The notes under the pieces were generated by a model. That model had not been told where the DNA came from, did no database searches, and was given only the letters and a program-made list of their open reading frames with translations. Position numbers and translations under genes: made by a program. A DNA stretch of 64,000 nt, from assembly GCF_013363975.1 (NCBI RefSeq), contig NZ_JABWGN010000020.1:1-64000 (forward strand). Direction: 5' to 3'. This DNA comes from Nonomuraea montanisoli (GTDB lineage: Bacteria > Actinomycetota > Actinomycetes > Streptosporangiales > Streptosporangiaceae). Below, piece by piece: positions 51,877 through 62,270 of the stretch. Every line of letters begins with the position of its first letter. Position 1 is the stretch's first letter.

Positions 51877-54387
51877 TCACGCGGGGCGCAGGGACGCGGT
51901 GAAGGTGCGGCCGTAGGCGTGCCGGGTCGTCGCCTGCACCAGCGTGCCGCCCGGCACCCGCCGTACCGTCACTCCCTCGTCCGCCTTGTCCACCTTGAGT
52001 CGCGCGCCCGGAAGCAGGATCGAGATTCGGTCCTGCTTCATCGTCGGGTCCGAGAGCGCCACGACCGTACGGTCCCCTGATCGCACCATCACCGAGGCCG
52101 GGCCCTCGACGAGCAGCCGCCCCGCCAGGTGCGGGCCGTCGGTGAAGACGTTCGCCGCGACGATCCCGAGCCCCTCGTGCCTGATCGCCTGCACGTCGCC
52201 GCTGTTGGCGAGGACGGTCAGCGGGCCGCGTGTGTAACGGCGCAGAGCGGCCTCCGTCGCGTTCGGGACCAGGGCGTACGCGAACGAGGAGAGCCCGCCG
52301 GACGCCGGGTGGGTGACGGAGGCGGTGAAGACGTTCTTGGTCACCGCCGTGTCGGGGTTGGACGTGCGGACGACCCGGCGGCTGCGGGTCACGGTCTCCA
52401 TCCCGGCCGTCACGGGCTGCCGGCTCAGGAACGCGTAGCCGATCGCGGTGCGGCGGGTGTCGTTGGCGTACCGGAGCCAGCGGGGCGGCCTGGTGTCGCC
52501 GGCCTGCCACGCCTTGCCGTCCCAGCCCTCCCCGCTCAGCGCGACCGCGTCCGAGGGGGCGGCGATGCGGCTGTCCACGGTGGTCACCGCGTCCCGGCCG
52601 CTCTGGCCGGAGACGCCCGCCGCCAGCACCACGATCTCGTCGTCCAGCATGAACCACGACTTGGTCGCGCGGGCGTTCTGGTAGACGACGAAGTCGTCGG
52701 GCAGGATGCCGGCCTGCTTGGCGGTGTACGCGACGTCGTCGGACTGCACCATGCCGGCCACCCCGTACGCGCCGAGGGTGGCGCCGCCGGAGAAGGCGTG
52801 GCCGGCGCGCGGGAAGTACACGTAGGTGTTCTGCGACTCCGACGAGGAGGTGAAGTTGAGCGGGTGCCCCGGGTTCTCGTACCAGAGCCGGCCGCCGTAC
52901 AGCTCGGGGACGGTGCGCCGTTCCTCCACCGGCGCGGTGATCCCGGCCAGCCGGTACGGCGAGACGGTCGTGTAGTAGTCGACGCCGAAGACCTCGCGCT
53001 GGTCCTCGCCGGCGAGGTAGAGGTGGAAGGCGCCCTCGCCCTGGAACCAGGGCATGAGGTTCTCGCCGCTCATGTACTCGTACTTGCTGATCCGCTCGGA
53101 GTTGCGGGCCAGGGCGAAGGCGTAGCCGGGGCGCCGGTGGACGGTGCGGTCCATGGCGTTGAACGCGACGCAGCGCTCCGGCGGGTTGAGGTCGGCGGCC
53201 GGGATGGCGGCGTCGGCGCGGATGGCCGCGTACCGGGCGATGCTGACCGGGGAGACGAAGGCGGTCGGGTCGGCGGCGGGCAGGAACTTGACGTACTTCT
53301 TCAGCGGAAGCGAGTCCTCGACGTGGTCGGCGAGGTCGGCGACGGCCTCCACGACCACCCCGACGTCGGCGTACCCGGTGCCGGTGCGCGAGACCGCCCG
53401 TCCCTTGACGATCTCCATCAGCCAGCCCTCGAAGATGAGCGGGGCGAAGCCGTCGGCGACCCAGCGGTGAACCACACCGGGCAGGTCCGCCGAGGTGCTC
53501 GTCGCCCCCTCCAGCGTCTTGAGGGTCTGGACGACGCGGGTGAGCAGGGCCTTGCCGTACGAGCCGGTGTAGGCGACCGAGTGGTGCTGGATGAAGGAGC
53601 CGTCACGGTAGTAGCCGTCGGTGTTGCCGTGCTGGAGGTTGTACGGGTCGATCGTGGCGAAGACGGTGGCCTGGTCGGAGATGGCCTTGCCGACGCGGGC
53701 GTCGTCGCCGGTCAGAGCGCCCTGGAGGATGCGGTTGGCGGTGATGTCGGCCAGGTTCGCCCCGGTGTGGAAGCGGGAGTCGAGGTCGACGTCGCCGTTC
53801 TTGCCGCTGCGCAGGTAGGCGTCCATGGAGGCGAGGTAGGTCGCCGTCAGGTCGGGTCGTTCCGCCCGCACCCTGTCGGCGAGCAGGGCCAGGGTCCTGC
53901 TCACGTGGGTGGGGATGCCGATCTCCCAGTTGTGCCAGTTGCCGTAGTAGCCCTTCGACTGGTCGCCGAAGTAGCGCTCGTGCAGCCACACCAGGCCGTC
54001 GAGGACCCGCCGCTGGGCGGTCGCGTCGTCGAGGAGCCGGCCGCCCGGCGTGCGGGTCGCGAGAGCGATCTCGTACAGGTACTGGAAGGCCAGCCGCAGG
54101 TTGACGTCGTCGGTGCCGAGCCGCAGGCCGGCGAACAGCTCGCCGTCGCCCGCCTTGTCCATGGCGCTCAGCCGTTGCGTGGCGGTGGCGAGGATCGAGG
54201 CGAGCTTGGGGGCGACCTCGGGCCGGGCGTTGACGTCGGGGGTTCCGGCGAGCATCGCGACGGTGTTGGCGATCAACCGGGCATGGTCGATCCCGGCTGA
54301 CGTACGCGCCTGGGCGGGGGCGGCTGCGGCGAGCAGGCCGGCGGCGGGGAGCAGGGAGAGAACCTGGCGACGGGACATGTGCGGCAC
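51877..54387 (-). CDS. Exported polysaccharide lyase family 8 enzyme (hyaluronate/chondroitin/xanthan lyase type)
   Basis: 836 aa. A Tat signal MSRRQVLSLLPAAGLLAAA ends near AQA (residue 27). The PL8 catalytic alpha/alpha domain shows NWHNWEIGIP (150-159), TGANLADITANRI (208-220) and DGSFIQHHSVAYTGSYG (262-278), carrying the Asn, His and Tyr of the lyase active site. Beta-sandwich domains follow. PL8 enzymes cleave uronic acid-containing polysaccharides by beta-elimination. The neighbouring sulfatases point to a sulfated glycosaminoglycan such as chondroitin sulfate, though xanthan or hyaluronan cannot be excluded. It lies 70 nt after the GH43-like gene. Confidence 0.88.
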   Translation of the reverse strand: MPHMSRRQVLSLLPAAGLLAAAAPAQARTSAGIDHARLIANTVAMLAGTPDVNARPEVAPKLASILATATQRLSAMDKAGDGELFAGLRLGTDDVNLRLAFQYLYEIALATRTPGGRLLDDATAQRRVLDGLVWLHERYFGDQSKGYYGNWHNWEIGIPTHVSRTLALLADRVRAERPDLTATYLASMDAYLRSGKNGDVDLDSRFHTGANLADITANRILQGALTGDDARVGKAISDQATVFATIDPYNLQHGNTDGYYRDGSFIQHHSVAYTGSYGKALLTRVVQTLKTLEGATSTSADLPGVVHRWVADGFAPLIFEGWLMEIVKGRAVSRTGTGYADVGVVVEAVADLADHVEDSLPLKKYVKFLPAADPTAFVSPVSIARYAAIRADAAIPAADLNPPERCVAFNAMDRTVHRRPGYAFALARNSERISKYEYMSGENLMPWFQGEGAFHLYLAGEDQREVFGVDYYTTVSPYRLAGITAPVEERRTVPELYGGRLWYENPGHPLNFTSSSESQNTYVYFPRAGHAFSGGATLGAYGVAGMVQSDDVAYTAKQAGILPDDFVVYQNARATKSWFMLDDEIVVLAAGVSGQSGRDAVTTVDSRIAAPSDAVALSGEGWDGKAWQAGDTRPPRWLRYANDTRRTAIGYAFLSRQPVTAGMETVTRSRRVVRTSNPDTAVTKNVFTASVTHPASGGLSSFAYALVPNATEAALRRYTRGPLTVLANSGDVQAIRHEGLGIVAANVFTDGPHLAGRLLVEGPASVMVRSGDRTVVALSDPTMKQDRISILLPGARLKVDKADEGVTVRRVPGGTLVQATTRHAYGRTFTASLRPA

Positions 54388-54457
54388 TGCGGGCTCCAGG
54401 CCGTTGGGGGGTATGCCGGGCTGACCCTACATGATCTATTTTGTCGGGGCCGTTAAG

Positions 54458-55771
54458 TCAACCTCCGTGACTCCGGTTGCGGCGCTGGACGTACAGCCGG
54501 TCGCCCTCGGGGCCGGTCCATTCCATCCGCACGACACCCGCCACGGCCGCGTCGGCCACGCGCGACGGGTCCGCCCAGTAGCCGAAGTTCGGGTTGCGGA
54601 AGAAGGTCGCCCACAGCCGGCCGCCGTGGTCCACGAAGACGTTGTTGTGGCCGGCGCCGACCCCCGCGGTCCACCGCTCGGAATACGGTCCCTCGAAACG
54701 GTCCGACACGGCGACGATCGCGTCGTACTGGTACTGCGTGCGGCCGGGGCCCGGCGGGTCGTAGGCGTACCGGGTGCTGCCGTCGGGGTCGGTCGACGTC
54801 CGGTTCCACGCGGCGTGCACGAGGTAGTACTTGCCGCCGTGCTTGAACACGTAGGCGCCCTCGAGATACGGCTCGGGCGAGTAGGGCGTCTGCTGAAACT
54901 GGGGGAGATTCGTGGTCGGGACGATGTCCTCCATGTCGTCCCGGAACTTCGCGTAGAAGTTGTTGTGCAGCACGAGCCACGCGTCGTCGCCCTCGGTGTA
55001 AAGGCCGCCGTCAATGTGGTGATAGGCGCCGGGCTCGATGAATTTTGGCCCGCCGACGAGAGGGTCACCGAAGGGCTTGTCGTGGTTGCCCTCGACCAGC
55101 CGGTACGGGCCCTCGATCCCGCCCTCGCTCACGAGCATGAACGAGCCGACCTTGCGGGAGTGGTCGCCCATGCACGCGACGATGTACCAGGTGTCGCGGA
55201 AGTAGTGCACCTCCGGGGCCCAGGCCTGGCCGCGCTTGCCGAACTGGGTGTCGTACCAGTACTCCTGCCACGGGGCGACGACCGTGCGCCCGGGCCGGTT
55301 CTCCCCCACGAACTCGGGCGACCACACCTTGCCCCGCTCGGCGCCGGGCCGGACGCCGGTGGTGTCGGCCAGCTTCCACGGCCCCCGCAGGGACGGCGCG
55401 GTCCACACGAAGATGCCGTCGTTCCAGGGGCCGGCCGCTTGGAGCCCGGGCACGCGGGTGGTGCCCGTGGCGACGTACAGGGGACGGCCTTCGACGACGA
55501 AGCAGTTGACGTAGGTGTCGCGCATCCAGACCTGACCGCGTTCCTTGTCGCGGGGACGCAGTTCGAGCGGGAGCACGAAGGAGTTGTCCTCGCGCGGCCA
55601 CAGGTCCGGCCGGGTGTCCGCGAGGCCGTAGGGCTCCAGGGCCGGCCAGTTCGCCGGATACCGCCGCGCGGCGGTGGTCGCCGTGGCGGCCGTCGCCGTG
55701 GCGGGCAGCGCCGCGGCCCCCAGGATGCCGGCGGCGCCCGCCAGCAGGGACCGCCGGTCGATGTTCTTCAT
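54458..55771 (-). CDS. Exported GH43-like (five-bladed beta-propeller) glycosidase
   Basis: 437 aa with a Tat signal (DRRSLLAGAAGILGAAALPA). ATG 55771 is preceded by GGAGGAG. The motif layout is that of a GH43/GH117-type propeller: NDGIFVWTAPSLRGPWKLAD, AWAPEVHYFRDTWYIVACMG, YHHIDGGLYTEGDDAWLVLH and PYLEGAYVFKHGGKYYLV. These supply the repeated WSPE/APEV and EGPY blade signatures and candidate Asp/Glu residues. The substrate is unknown; the location suggests side groups of the PL8 substrate. Confidence 0.75.
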   Translation of the reverse strand: MKNIDRRSLLAGAAGILGAAALPATATAATATTAARRYPANWPALEPYGLADTRPDLWPREDNSFVLPLELRPRDKERGQVWMRDTYVNCFVVEGRPLYVATGTTRVPGLQAAGPWNDGIFVWTAPSLRGPWKLADTTGVRPGAERGKVWSPEFVGENRPGRTVVAPWQEYWYDTQFGKRGQAWAPEVHYFRDTWYIVACMGDHSRKVGSFMLVSEGGIEGPYRLVEGNHDKPFGDPLVGGPKFIEPGAYHHIDGGLYTEGDDAWLVLHNNFYAKFRDDMEDIVPTTNLPQFQQTPYSPEPYLEGAYVFKHGGKYYLVHAAWNRTSTDPDGSTRYAYDPPGPGRTQYQYDAIVAVSDRFEGPYSERWTAGVGAGHNNVFVDHGGRLWATFFRNPNFGYWADPSRVADAAVAGVVRMEWTGPEGDRLYVQRRNRSHGG

Positions 55772-55831
55772 CGGTCATCTCCTCCAATGCCGCGCGGGAC
55801 GCCGGTGCCCCGCGTGAAAGGAAACGCTAGT

Positions 55832-55872
55832 GAGAAACATTTCGTCACTGAATAGACGACAAAACGGTTCTC
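55832..55872. promoter_or_regulatory. Imperfect inverted repeat upstream of the GH43-like gene
   Basis: GAGAAAC (55832-55838) and GGTTCTC (55866-55872) pair with one mismatch, and TTCGTC (55841-55846) faces GACGA (55855-55859). It sits 61-101 nt upstream of ATG 55771, where an operator for a LacI- or ROK-type regulator might lie. Evidence is symmetry and position only. Confidence 0.35.
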
Positions 55873-55886
55873 GAAACGTCTCCGCC

Positions 55887-56819
55887 TCAGTCAATGCCAC
55901 TGTCAGAAACGGTGCGGAATCCGGCATTGGCCATCGACGAATCCGGGGTGTTCGCCGACCGCGCCGAATTGCGGTAACGGTTGCAGTAGGAGTCGTGGCA
56001 CAGGAACGAGCCCCCGCGCAGCACCCGCGCCGTGCCGCGGAGCGGGCCGCGCGGGTCGTCGGGCGGCGCGTAGGCGTAGTAGTCGGGCGCGTACCAGTCC
56101 GCGCACCACTCCCACACGTTCCCCACCGTCTGCCAGAGCCCGTACGCGTTGGGCGCGTACGCGCGGACCGGAGCGGTGGCCAGGTGGCCGTCGGCCACGG
56201 TGTTCTCGGTGGGGAAGACGCCCTGCCAGATGTTCACCCGCCACTCGTCCTCGGGCAGGTCGTCGCCCCACGGGTAGCGGGCGCCGTCGAGGCCGCCCCT
56301 GCTGGCGTACTCCCATTCGGCCTCCGTGGGAAGGCGCCGGCCGGCCCACGAGCAGTACGCGACGGCGTCGTTCCAGCTCACGTGGACCACGGGATGATCG
56401 GGCTCCGCCGACGACAGGGCGCCGCCCGGGTGCCGCCAGTCGGCGCCGCGCACGCCGACCCACCAGGGGGTGCCGGGCACGGGGCCCATCACGTCGCCGG
56501 GGCGGGCGCGCAGGGCCAGGTGGAACACGGCGGAGAAGCCGTACTCCTCCGCCTCGGTCCGATACCCGGTCGCCTCGGCGAAGGCCGCGAAGTCGGCCGT
56601 GGTCACGGCGGTGGCGTCGATCGAGAACGGCGACACCGTGACCTGGTGGACGGGTGTCTCCCCGTCGCCCGGGTTGCCGTCGCCGGTGGCGTCGCCCATC
56701 ATGAACGCGCCGCCGGCCAGCCGGACCTGCTCGATCCCGTGCCGGCCGCGCGCCGCGAACCGCACGGCGGACCCCCTCGGCGGGCCCGGCGTCGCGGGCG
56801 TGCAACAGCTTCCCGACAC
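55887..56819 (-). CDS. Formylglycine-generating enzyme (sulfatase-activating oxidase)
   Basis: 310 aa, GTG 56819, 1 nt after the sulfatase stop. FGE-sulfatase fold motifs are present: [55 protein letters not shown]. The active site is [20 protein letters not shown] with C274 and C279, the same two-Cys spacing as the copper-dependent Streptomyces enzyme. It oxidises the Cys of CxPxR sulfatases to formylglycine using O2. Clustering with two Cys-type sulfatases identifies its clients. Confidence 0.93.
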   Translation of the reverse strand: MSGSCCTPATPGPPRGSAVRFAARGRHGIEQVRLAGGAFMMGDATGDGNPGDGETPVHQVTVSPFSIDATAVTTADFAAFAEATGYRTEAEEYGFSAVFHLALRARPGDVMGPVPGTPWWVGVRGADWRHPGGALSSAEPDHPVVHVSWNDAVAYCSWAGRRLPTEAEWEYASRGGLDGARYPWGDDLPEDEWRVNIWQGVFPTENTVADGHLATAPVRAYAPNAYGLWQTVGNVWEWCADWYAPDYYAYAPPDDPRGPLRGTARVLRGGSFLCHDSYCNRYRNSARSANTPDSSMANAGFRTVSDSGID

Positions 56820-56820
56820 C

Positions 56821-58236
56821 TCAGATCCCTTCGGGCAGCGGCTGGCCGTGATGCGGCTCGTCGCCGAGGGCCACCTGGGCGCGGTACATGCGGACCTTCA
56901 TCTCCTCGCGGACCGCGCGGTAGGCCGGGTCGTGGTAGACGTTGCGCAGCTCGTCCGGGTCCGTCTCCAGGTCGTACAGCTCCCATTCGCCGCTGTAGGT
57001 GAACGGGCCCGTGCCGGGAAGGCCCAGGCCGTCGTTGTAGAAATAGATGATCTTGTAGCGGGACGTCCGGTAGCCGTAGTGGGCCGGCGCCTTGTGGAAG
57101 ACGTCGTCGTGCTCCCAGTAGCGGTAGTACATCCCCTCCGCGGGCGGCGGGCCCGGTTCGCCGGTCAGGTCGGCCAGGAAGCTGCGGCCCTGCATCCGCG
57201 GGTGGTGCGGCACCCCCGCCGCGTCCAGCACGGTCTGCGCGAAGTCCACGTTGGTGACGATCCCGGTGTGCACCTGGCCCGCCGGGATCCGCCGCGGGTA
57301 GCTCAGCACGAGCGGCATCCGCAGCGACTCCTCGTACATGAAGCGCTTGTCGAACCAGCCGTGGTCGCCCAGGAAGAAGCCCTGGTCGGAGCAGTACATC
57401 AGGAGCGTGTCATCGAAGTCGCCGCGTGCGCGGAGCCAGTCGACGACCCGGCCCACGTTGTCGTCGACCGACGCGACGACGGCCAGGTAGTCCTCCATGT
57501 ACCTCTGGTACTTCCACAGCGCCGTCTCCTCGGGGGACAGCCCCTCGGGCGGGTCCTGCTTGAGGTCCTCGGCGTTCAGGTGCTCGGCGATCCGCATCGC
57601 CGAGCGCCGGGCCGACGAGGAGCGTGTCGCGTGGTCGTCGGTGAACGTGGCGGGCACCGGGATGGGGTCGGAGTACGTCCCGGCGTGCTTCTCATCGGGC
57701 TCCCACGGGCGGTGCGGCGCCTTGTGGTAGATCAGCAGGCACCACGGGTCGTCGCCGTCGAGCCCGTCCGCCCAGGCCAGCGCCATGTCCGTGATGAGGT
57801 CGGTGGCGTAGCCGGGGACGGTGCGCAGCCCGTCCTCGGACAGGAACGAGGGGTCGACGTACTCGCCCTGCTCGATCAGCACGTCCCAGTAGTCGAACCC
57901 CTGCGGGTCATGACCTGGGCCGTCGCCCATGTGCCACTTGCCGACGACCGCGGTGCGGTAGCCGGCGGCCTTGAGCCGGCTCACGAACGTCGGCTGCGCG
58001 GCGTCGATCGGCGTGACCAGCGTCGTGACCCCGTTGACGTGCGAGTACGTGCCGGTCAGGATGCTGGCCCGGCTCGGCGAGCACAGCGCGTTGGTCGCGA
58101 AGCAGTTGTCGAACCGGGCGCCGAGCGCCGCGATCTCGTCGATCCGCGGCGTCCGGTTCACCACCGACCCGTACGCGCCGACGGCGTGCGCGGCGTGGTC
58201 GTCGGTGAGGATCATGACGATGTTGGGACGTCTCAT
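56821..58236 (-). CDS. Cys-type sulfatase (first of two)
   Basis: 471 aa from ATG 58236; a GTG at 58245 overlaps the previous stop (GTGA) and is an alternative. [20 protein letters not shown] gives the metal-binding DD. The modification site is C52 in [37 protein letters not shown] and [10 protein letters not shown] complete the alkaline-phosphatase-fold active site. There is no signal peptide, so it acts in the cytosol on imported sulfated sugars, or leaves by another route. Next to FGE, which would activate it. Confidence 0.92.
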   Translation of the reverse strand: MRRPNIVMILTDDHAAHAVGAYGSVVNRTPRIDEIAALGARFDNCFATNALCSPSRASILTGTYSHVNGVTTLVTPIDAAQPTFVSRLKAAGYRTAVVGKWHMGDGPGHDPQGFDYWDVLIEQGEYVDPSFLSEDGLRTVPGYATDLITDMALAWADGLDGDDPWCLLIYHKAPHRPWEPDEKHAGTYSDPIPVPATFTDDHATRSSSARRSAMRIAEHLNAEDLKQDPPEGLSPEETALWKYQRYMEDYLAVVASVDDNVGRVVDWLRARGDFDDTLLMYCSDQGFFLGDHGWFDKRFMYEESLRMPLVLSYPRRIPAGQVHTGIVTNVDFAQTVLDAAGVPHHPRMQGRSFLADLTGEPGPPPAEGMYYRYWEHDDVFHKAPAHYGYRTSRYKIIYFYNDGLGLPGTGPFTYSGEWELYDLETDPDELRNVYHDPAYRAVREEMKVRMYRAQVALGDEPHHGQPLPEGI

Positions 58237-58241
58237 CGGTG

Positions 58242-59711
58242 TCACCGATAGGTGGCCTCGTCGAGCCCGCTCATCGTCGGGTCGTAGGAGACGTCTCCGA
58301 CGTCGTACATCGACGTCATCCAGTGGTAGAAGTTGTCGCCCCGGTCGCGCAGCACCTGGTACAGCCGCCGCATCAGCCGCCCGCGCACCGCCTCCATCTC
58401 CGGATGGCCGTAGACGTTGAGCAGCTCGTCGGGGTCGGTGAACAGGTCGTACAGCTCGTTCGTGGAGTCCGGGTTGACGACCAGCTTGTAGCGGTCGGTC
58501 CGGATCATGCGCTGCGGGTACGGGAAGTGGTGGCCGTGGAACTCGCAGACGATGTCCTGCTCCCACGCCACCTCGCCGGCGGACGCGAGCGGCACGAGGC
58601 TGCGCGAGTCGACGGCGGGAGCGGGGTCGATCCCGGCCAGTTCGAGGATGGTGGCCGTGCAGTCGAGCAGGCTGACGAACTCCGTGCGGACGAGGCCGGG
58701 CTGCTGGCCCGGAACGCGCAGGATGCCGGGCGTGCGGTAGATGTCCTCGTACATCGCCGGGCCCTTGTCGTGCAGGCGGTGGGCGCCGGTGAACTCGCCG
58801 TGGTCGCAGGTGAAGAACACGGCCGTGTCGTCGGCCAGGCCGAGGCGCCGCATGGCGTCCATGACCCGCCCGATCTGGGCGTCGATGAGTGCGACGTATC
58901 CCCAGTAGACGGCGATGAGCTTGCGCGTCATCTCCAGCGGCATGGTGTCGAAGGTCCAGTGCGCGCTGTAGTTGGCCTGCACCGGCGGCTTGCCGGCGAA
59001 GGTCTCCGCGATCGACTTGGGCAGCTCGACCAGCTCGGGGTCGAACATGTCGAAGTACTCGTCCGGCACGATGTACGGCAGGTGCGGGCCGAAGAAGTTG
59101 AGCTGCAGGAAGAACGGCTCGGGCGCGGCCGCGTACCGTTCGAGCATCTCGATCGCCCGCGTCGCCAGGTAGTGCTCGAACGTCGCCTCGACCGGCTGGC
59201 GCAGCCGCGCGGCGAGGAGGTTGCCCGGTCCGCCGTTGGGCAGCGTCCCGCGGATGTGGTCGTGGATCTCGTACGGCGGCAGGCCGTTGGCCGCCAGGTA
59301 GTCGAGGTAGTCGGGATGGTCGACGGGGTTGTGCCAGCCCGGCAGGTCGGGCCCGTCGAACCCGAAGTCGGCCGCCCGCCGGTGGTGACCGACGTGCCAC
59401 TTGCCGATGAGCCCGCAGTTGTAGCCGGCCTCGCGCAGCGCCCCGGAGAAGCTCCACTGGTCGTCGGGCAGGTCCTCCAGGTAGCCGACGTTGCGCTCGT
59501 GGTTGGCGAGCAGCTTGTGCCGGAACGGCGCCTGCCCGGTGAGCAGGCTCGCCCGCGCCGGCGTGCAGATCGCCGTGGGGGTGTACCAGCGGTCGAAGCG
59601 GGTCCCGGTCCGGGCCAGCTCGTCGAGGACCGGGGTGGCGGCCAGCCGGTTCCCGTAGGCGCCCAGGGTGTCGGCCCGGTGCTGGTCGGTCATCAGGAAG
59701 AGGATGTTCAC
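58242..59711 (-). CDS. Cys-type sulfatase (second of two)
   Basis: 489 aa from GTG 59711, overlapping the stop of the substrate-binding protein gene by 4 nt. VNILFLMTDQHRADTLGAYG starts the fold. The formylglycine precursor is C49 in AICTPARASLLTG. GKWHVGHHRR, FTCDHGEFTGAHRLHDKGP and ILRVPGQQPG are further active-site elements. It has no signal peptide and differs enough from its neighbour to act on another sulfate position. Coupled on both sides by 4-nt overlaps in the same operon. Confidence 0.92.
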   Translation of the reverse strand: MNILFLMTDQHRADTLGAYGNRLAATPVLDELARTGTRFDRWYTPTAICTPARASLLTGQAPFRHKLLANHERNVGYLEDLPDDQWSFSGALREAGYNCGLIGKWHVGHHRRAADFGFDGPDLPGWHNPVDHPDYLDYLAANGLPPYEIHDHIRGTLPNGGPGNLLAARLRQPVEATFEHYLATRAIEMLERYAAAPEPFFLQLNFFGPHLPYIVPDEYFDMFDPELVELPKSIAETFAGKPPVQANYSAHWTFDTMPLEMTRKLIAVYWGYVALIDAQIGRVMDAMRRLGLADDTAVFFTCDHGEFTGAHRLHDKGPAMYEDIYRTPGILRVPGQQPGLVRTEFVSLLDCTATILELAGIDPAPAVDSRSLVPLASAGEVAWEQDIVCEFHGHHFPYPQRMIRTDRYKLVVNPDSTNELYDLFTDPDELLNVYGHPEMEAVRGRLMRRLYQVLRDRGDNFYHWMTSMYDVGDVSYDPTMSGLDEATYR

Positions 59712-60697
59712 TTGGCGGCGCCCGTGAACAGGTCGCCGGTGTAGTAGGTCTTCGGGTCGACGGCCCCCGTGAGCTTGCCGGCGCCGGTGAAGTAGTCGTT
59801 CATGCCCTTCAGCCACTTGTCGATGGTTCCGTCCTTGGTGTAGCCGTCCAGCTCGGACAGCGACAGCACCTTGGAGTTGGCCGCGTCGGCCTTCACCTGC
59901 TCGGGCGGCTGCTTGAGCATCTTGGCGGTGGCGGCGATCGTCTCGTCGAGGTGGTCGCTGCGGTACTGGATGGCGTCGCGGAGCACGGCGACGACCTTCT
60001 CGGCCTTGGCGCGGTCCTTCGTGACGACGTCGTTGCCGGCGACGAACGCGGTCGGGAACGACACCGTGTCGGCGAAGTCCTCGTTCTTGGCCAGCTCGAC
60101 CAGGTCGGGGACGGTCTTCTTGATGGTGCCGACAGCCGGGTACCAGAAGCCCGCCGCGTCGATCTGCTTGGACGTGAACGCCGACACGATCGTGGACGCG
60201 TCCATGGGGACGATCTTGACGTCGTCCTTGGTCATCCCGGCCTTGCGCAGCGCGAGCGTGAGGATCATGTCGCCGGAGGTGCCCTCGGGCACACCGATGG
60301 TCTTGCCCTTCAGGGCGGCCATGCTCGTGGTGCCGGCCTGCGCGATGACGCGGTCGGCGTTGCCGAGCGTGTTCATCGCGACGACCTTGGCCTTGCCGGT
60401 GGCGGGCAGCCACATGGCGCCCGGGCCGATGTAGCCGAAGTCGAGATCGCCGGTGCCCAGCGCCTGGATCTGCAGCGGGCCGTTGGTGAAGACGCTGGTC
60501 TTGACGTCGATCCCGTGCTTCTTCCACAGGCCCTGGGCGTCGGCGACGGCGAGCAGGCTGGCGCCGTTGAAGTCGGCGATGTAGCCGAAGTCCACGTGGG
60601 CGGCGCCGTCCGCGCCGCCGGAGCCGTCCGACGAGCAGGCGGTCGCCGACAGCGCCACGACGGCGGCCGCCGCGGCGGCGGCGAAGGTCTTTCTCAT
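59708..60697 (-). CDS. NitT/TauT-type ABC transporter substrate-binding lipoprotein
   Basis: 329 aa. A lipoprotein signal ends at LSATAC with C21, followed by a Ser/Gly linker. The mature part has the SsuA/TauA fold features: VDFGYIADFNGASLLAVADA, TNGPLQIQALGTGDLDFGYI, GKTIGVPEGTSGDMIL. Family members bind sulfonates, taurine, nitrate or thiamine precursors; the ligand here is unknown. Operon membership with sulfatases suggests a sulfated or sulfonated compound. ATGA overlap with the ATPase gene. Confidence 0.88.
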   Translation of the reverse strand: MRKTFAAAAAAAVVALSATACSSDGSGGADGAAHVDFGYIADFNGASLLAVADAQGLWKKHGIDVKTSVFTNGPLQIQALGTGDLDFGYIGPGAMWLPATGKAKVVAMNTLGNADRVIAQAGTTSMAALKGKTIGVPEGTSGDMILTLALRKAGMTKDDVKIVPMDASTIVSAFTSKQIDAAGFWYPAVGTIKKTVPDLVELAKNEDFADTVSFPTAFVAGNDVVTKDRAKAEKVVAVLRDAIQYRSDHLDETIAATAKMLKQPPEQVKADAANSKVLSLSELDGYTKDGTIDKWLKGMNDYFTGAGKLTGAVDPKTYYTGDLFTGAAK

Positions 60698-61479
60698 TGC
60701 GCGGGCTCCTTGATCTGCCGCTGGTGGTACACGGAATGCCAGACGCGGTTGCGCAGCTCCCCGAACTCGGGGCTCAGCCTCATGTCCTCGTCACGTGGGT
60801 AGGGGAGGTCGACGTCGATGACCTCGACGATCCGGCCGGGGCGCGCGCCCATGACGACCACCCGGTTGGCGAGGAACACCGCCTCGTCGACGTCGTGGGT
60901 GATGAACATGACCGTGCGCCGGTCCTTGCTCCAGGTCTCCAGGAGCTGCTCCTGCAGCCGCACCCGGGTCAGCGCGTCCAGCGCGCCGAAGGGCTCGTCC
61001 ATGAGCAGGATCGACGGGTTCACCGCGTACGCGCGGGCGATCGCGCAGCGCTGCTTCATGCCTCCCGAGAGCGTCTTGGGCAGCGCGTCGGCGAACTGCT
61101 CCAGGCCGACCAGGCGGATGAAGTGCTCGGCCCGCCGCCGCCGCTCGTCGCCGGGGACCTTCGCGGTACGCATGCCGAACTCGACGTTCTCGCGGACGGT
61201 CAGCCACGGGAACAGGGCGTACTGCTGGAAGATGACGCCGCGCTCAGGGCCCGGGCCGGAGACCGGCTTCCCGTCCACCAGCGCGGTGCCGCCGGTGGGC
61301 TTCTCCAGCCCGGCCAGGATGTTGAGCAGCGTGCTCTTGCCGCAGCCGGAGGGGCCGACGACGGTCACGAACTCGTTGTCGGCGATGTCGAGCGAGACGC
61401 CGCCGAGGGCGACGAAGTTCTCGTTCCCGACGGGGAAGATCTTCTCGACGTCGCGTACGGAGATCTTGGGAGTGCTCAT
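60694..61479 (-). CDS. NitT/TauT-type ABC transporter ATP-binding protein
   Basis: 261 aa from ATG 61479. Walker [10 protein letters not shown] (42-50), signature [14 protein letters not shown], Walker [13 protein letters not shown] and H-loop [15 protein letters not shown] are all intact. [18 protein letters not shown] carries the Q-loop. Size and sequence match SsuB/TauB-like ATPases. It overlaps the permease and binding-protein genes by 4 nt each. Confidence 0.93.
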   Translation of the reverse strand: MSTPKISVRDVEKIFPVGNENFVALGGVSLDIADNEFVTVVGPSGCGKSTLLNILAGLEKPTGGTALVDGKPVSGPGPERGVIFQQYALFPWLTVRENVEFGMRTAKVPGDERRRRAEHFIRLVGLEQFADALPKTLSGGMKQRCAIARAYAVNPSILLMDEPFGALDALTRVRLQEQLLETWSKDRRTVMFITHDVDEAVFLANRVVVMGARPGRIVEVIDVDLPYPRDEDMRLSPEFGELRNRVWHSVYHQRQIKEPAQ

Positions 61480-62270
61480 CGGTTCTCCTGCCAGGCCGTC
61501 AGCTTGTTGCCGGCCAGCATGAGCAGCCGGTCCATGATCAGGCCGAGGACCCCGATCGTGATGATGCCGACGAAGATGGTCGGCAGGTCGTAGTAGAGCT
61601 GCGCGCTCTGCATCCGGTGCCCGAGCCCCGCCTGGGCGGCCAGCAGCTCGGCGGCCACCAGCGTCCCCCACGCCGAGCCGAGCCCGACCCGCATGCCGAC
61701 GAGGATGAACGGTGTCGAGGCCGGCACCACGACGCGGGCGAAGATCGTCCCGTCGCCGGCGCCGAGCACCCGGCCGGCGTTGATGAGCGTCCGGTCGACG
61801 CTCACCACGCCCTGGTACGTCGAGATGACGCAGGCCAGGAACGCCGCCAGGAAGATGACGAAGATCTTCGGGCTCTCCCCGATGCCCATCAGGACCAGCA
61901 CCAGGGGCAGCATCGCCAGCGGCGGGATGGTGCGGAAGAACTGGATCCACGGCTCGAACAGGCCGCGGGCGACCGTGTACCACCCCATGACGAAGCCGAC
62001 CAGGACGGCGGCCACCGAGCCGAGGGCGAACCCGGCCAGCACCCGCCCGAGGGAGGCGCCGACGTCGGTGACCAGCGAGCCGTCCTGGATCATCGTCCAG
62101 CCGGCCGCGACGACCTCGGCCGGGGACGGGAACTGCAGCCCCGCCAGGGACAGCCCCCACCAGATCGCCACCCCCGCCACCACCGAGACGATGTTGAGCA
62201 CCAGGAAGGTCCGGCTCTTGCGCGTCCGGGGCGTCGCGGCCCTGGTGGCGTCCGCATTGATCACGGCCAC
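61476..62270 (-). CDS. NitT/TauT-type ABC transporter permease
   Basis: 264 aa with six predicted membrane helices, the first near [19 protein letters not shown]. The cytoplasmic EAA-like loop [20 protein letters not shown] contacts the ATPase. It belongs to the SsuC/TauC family. The 5' end overlaps the ROK gene by 10 nt and the 3' end overlaps the ATPase gene by 4 nt, so regulator and transporter are read from one message. Confidence 0.9.
   Translation of the reverse strand: MAVINADATRAATPRTRKSRTFLVLNIVSVVAGVAIWWGLSLAGLQFPSPAEVVAAGWTMIQDGSLVTDVGASLGRVLAGFALGSVAAVLVGFVMGWYTVARGLFEPWIQFFRTIPPLAMLPLVLVLMGIGESPKIFVIFLAAFLACVISTYQGVVSVDRTLINAGRVLGAGDGTIFARVVVPASTPFILVGMRVGLGSAWGTLVAAELLAAQAGLGHRMQSAQLYYDLPTIFVGIITIGVLGLIMDRLLMLAGNKLTAWQENR

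Noticed and set aside
52129-54300. 723-codon plus-strand frame opposite the PL8 lyase
   Set aside because: Val/Gly/Asp/Arg-rich antisense shadow; the minus-strand lyase has signal peptide and catalytic motifs.
59712-60527. Long extension of the second sulfatase frame over the binding-protein gene
   Set aside because: Composition is a shadow of the lipoprotein gene (Arg/Gly/His-rich) and the sulfatase fold starts at GTG 59711.
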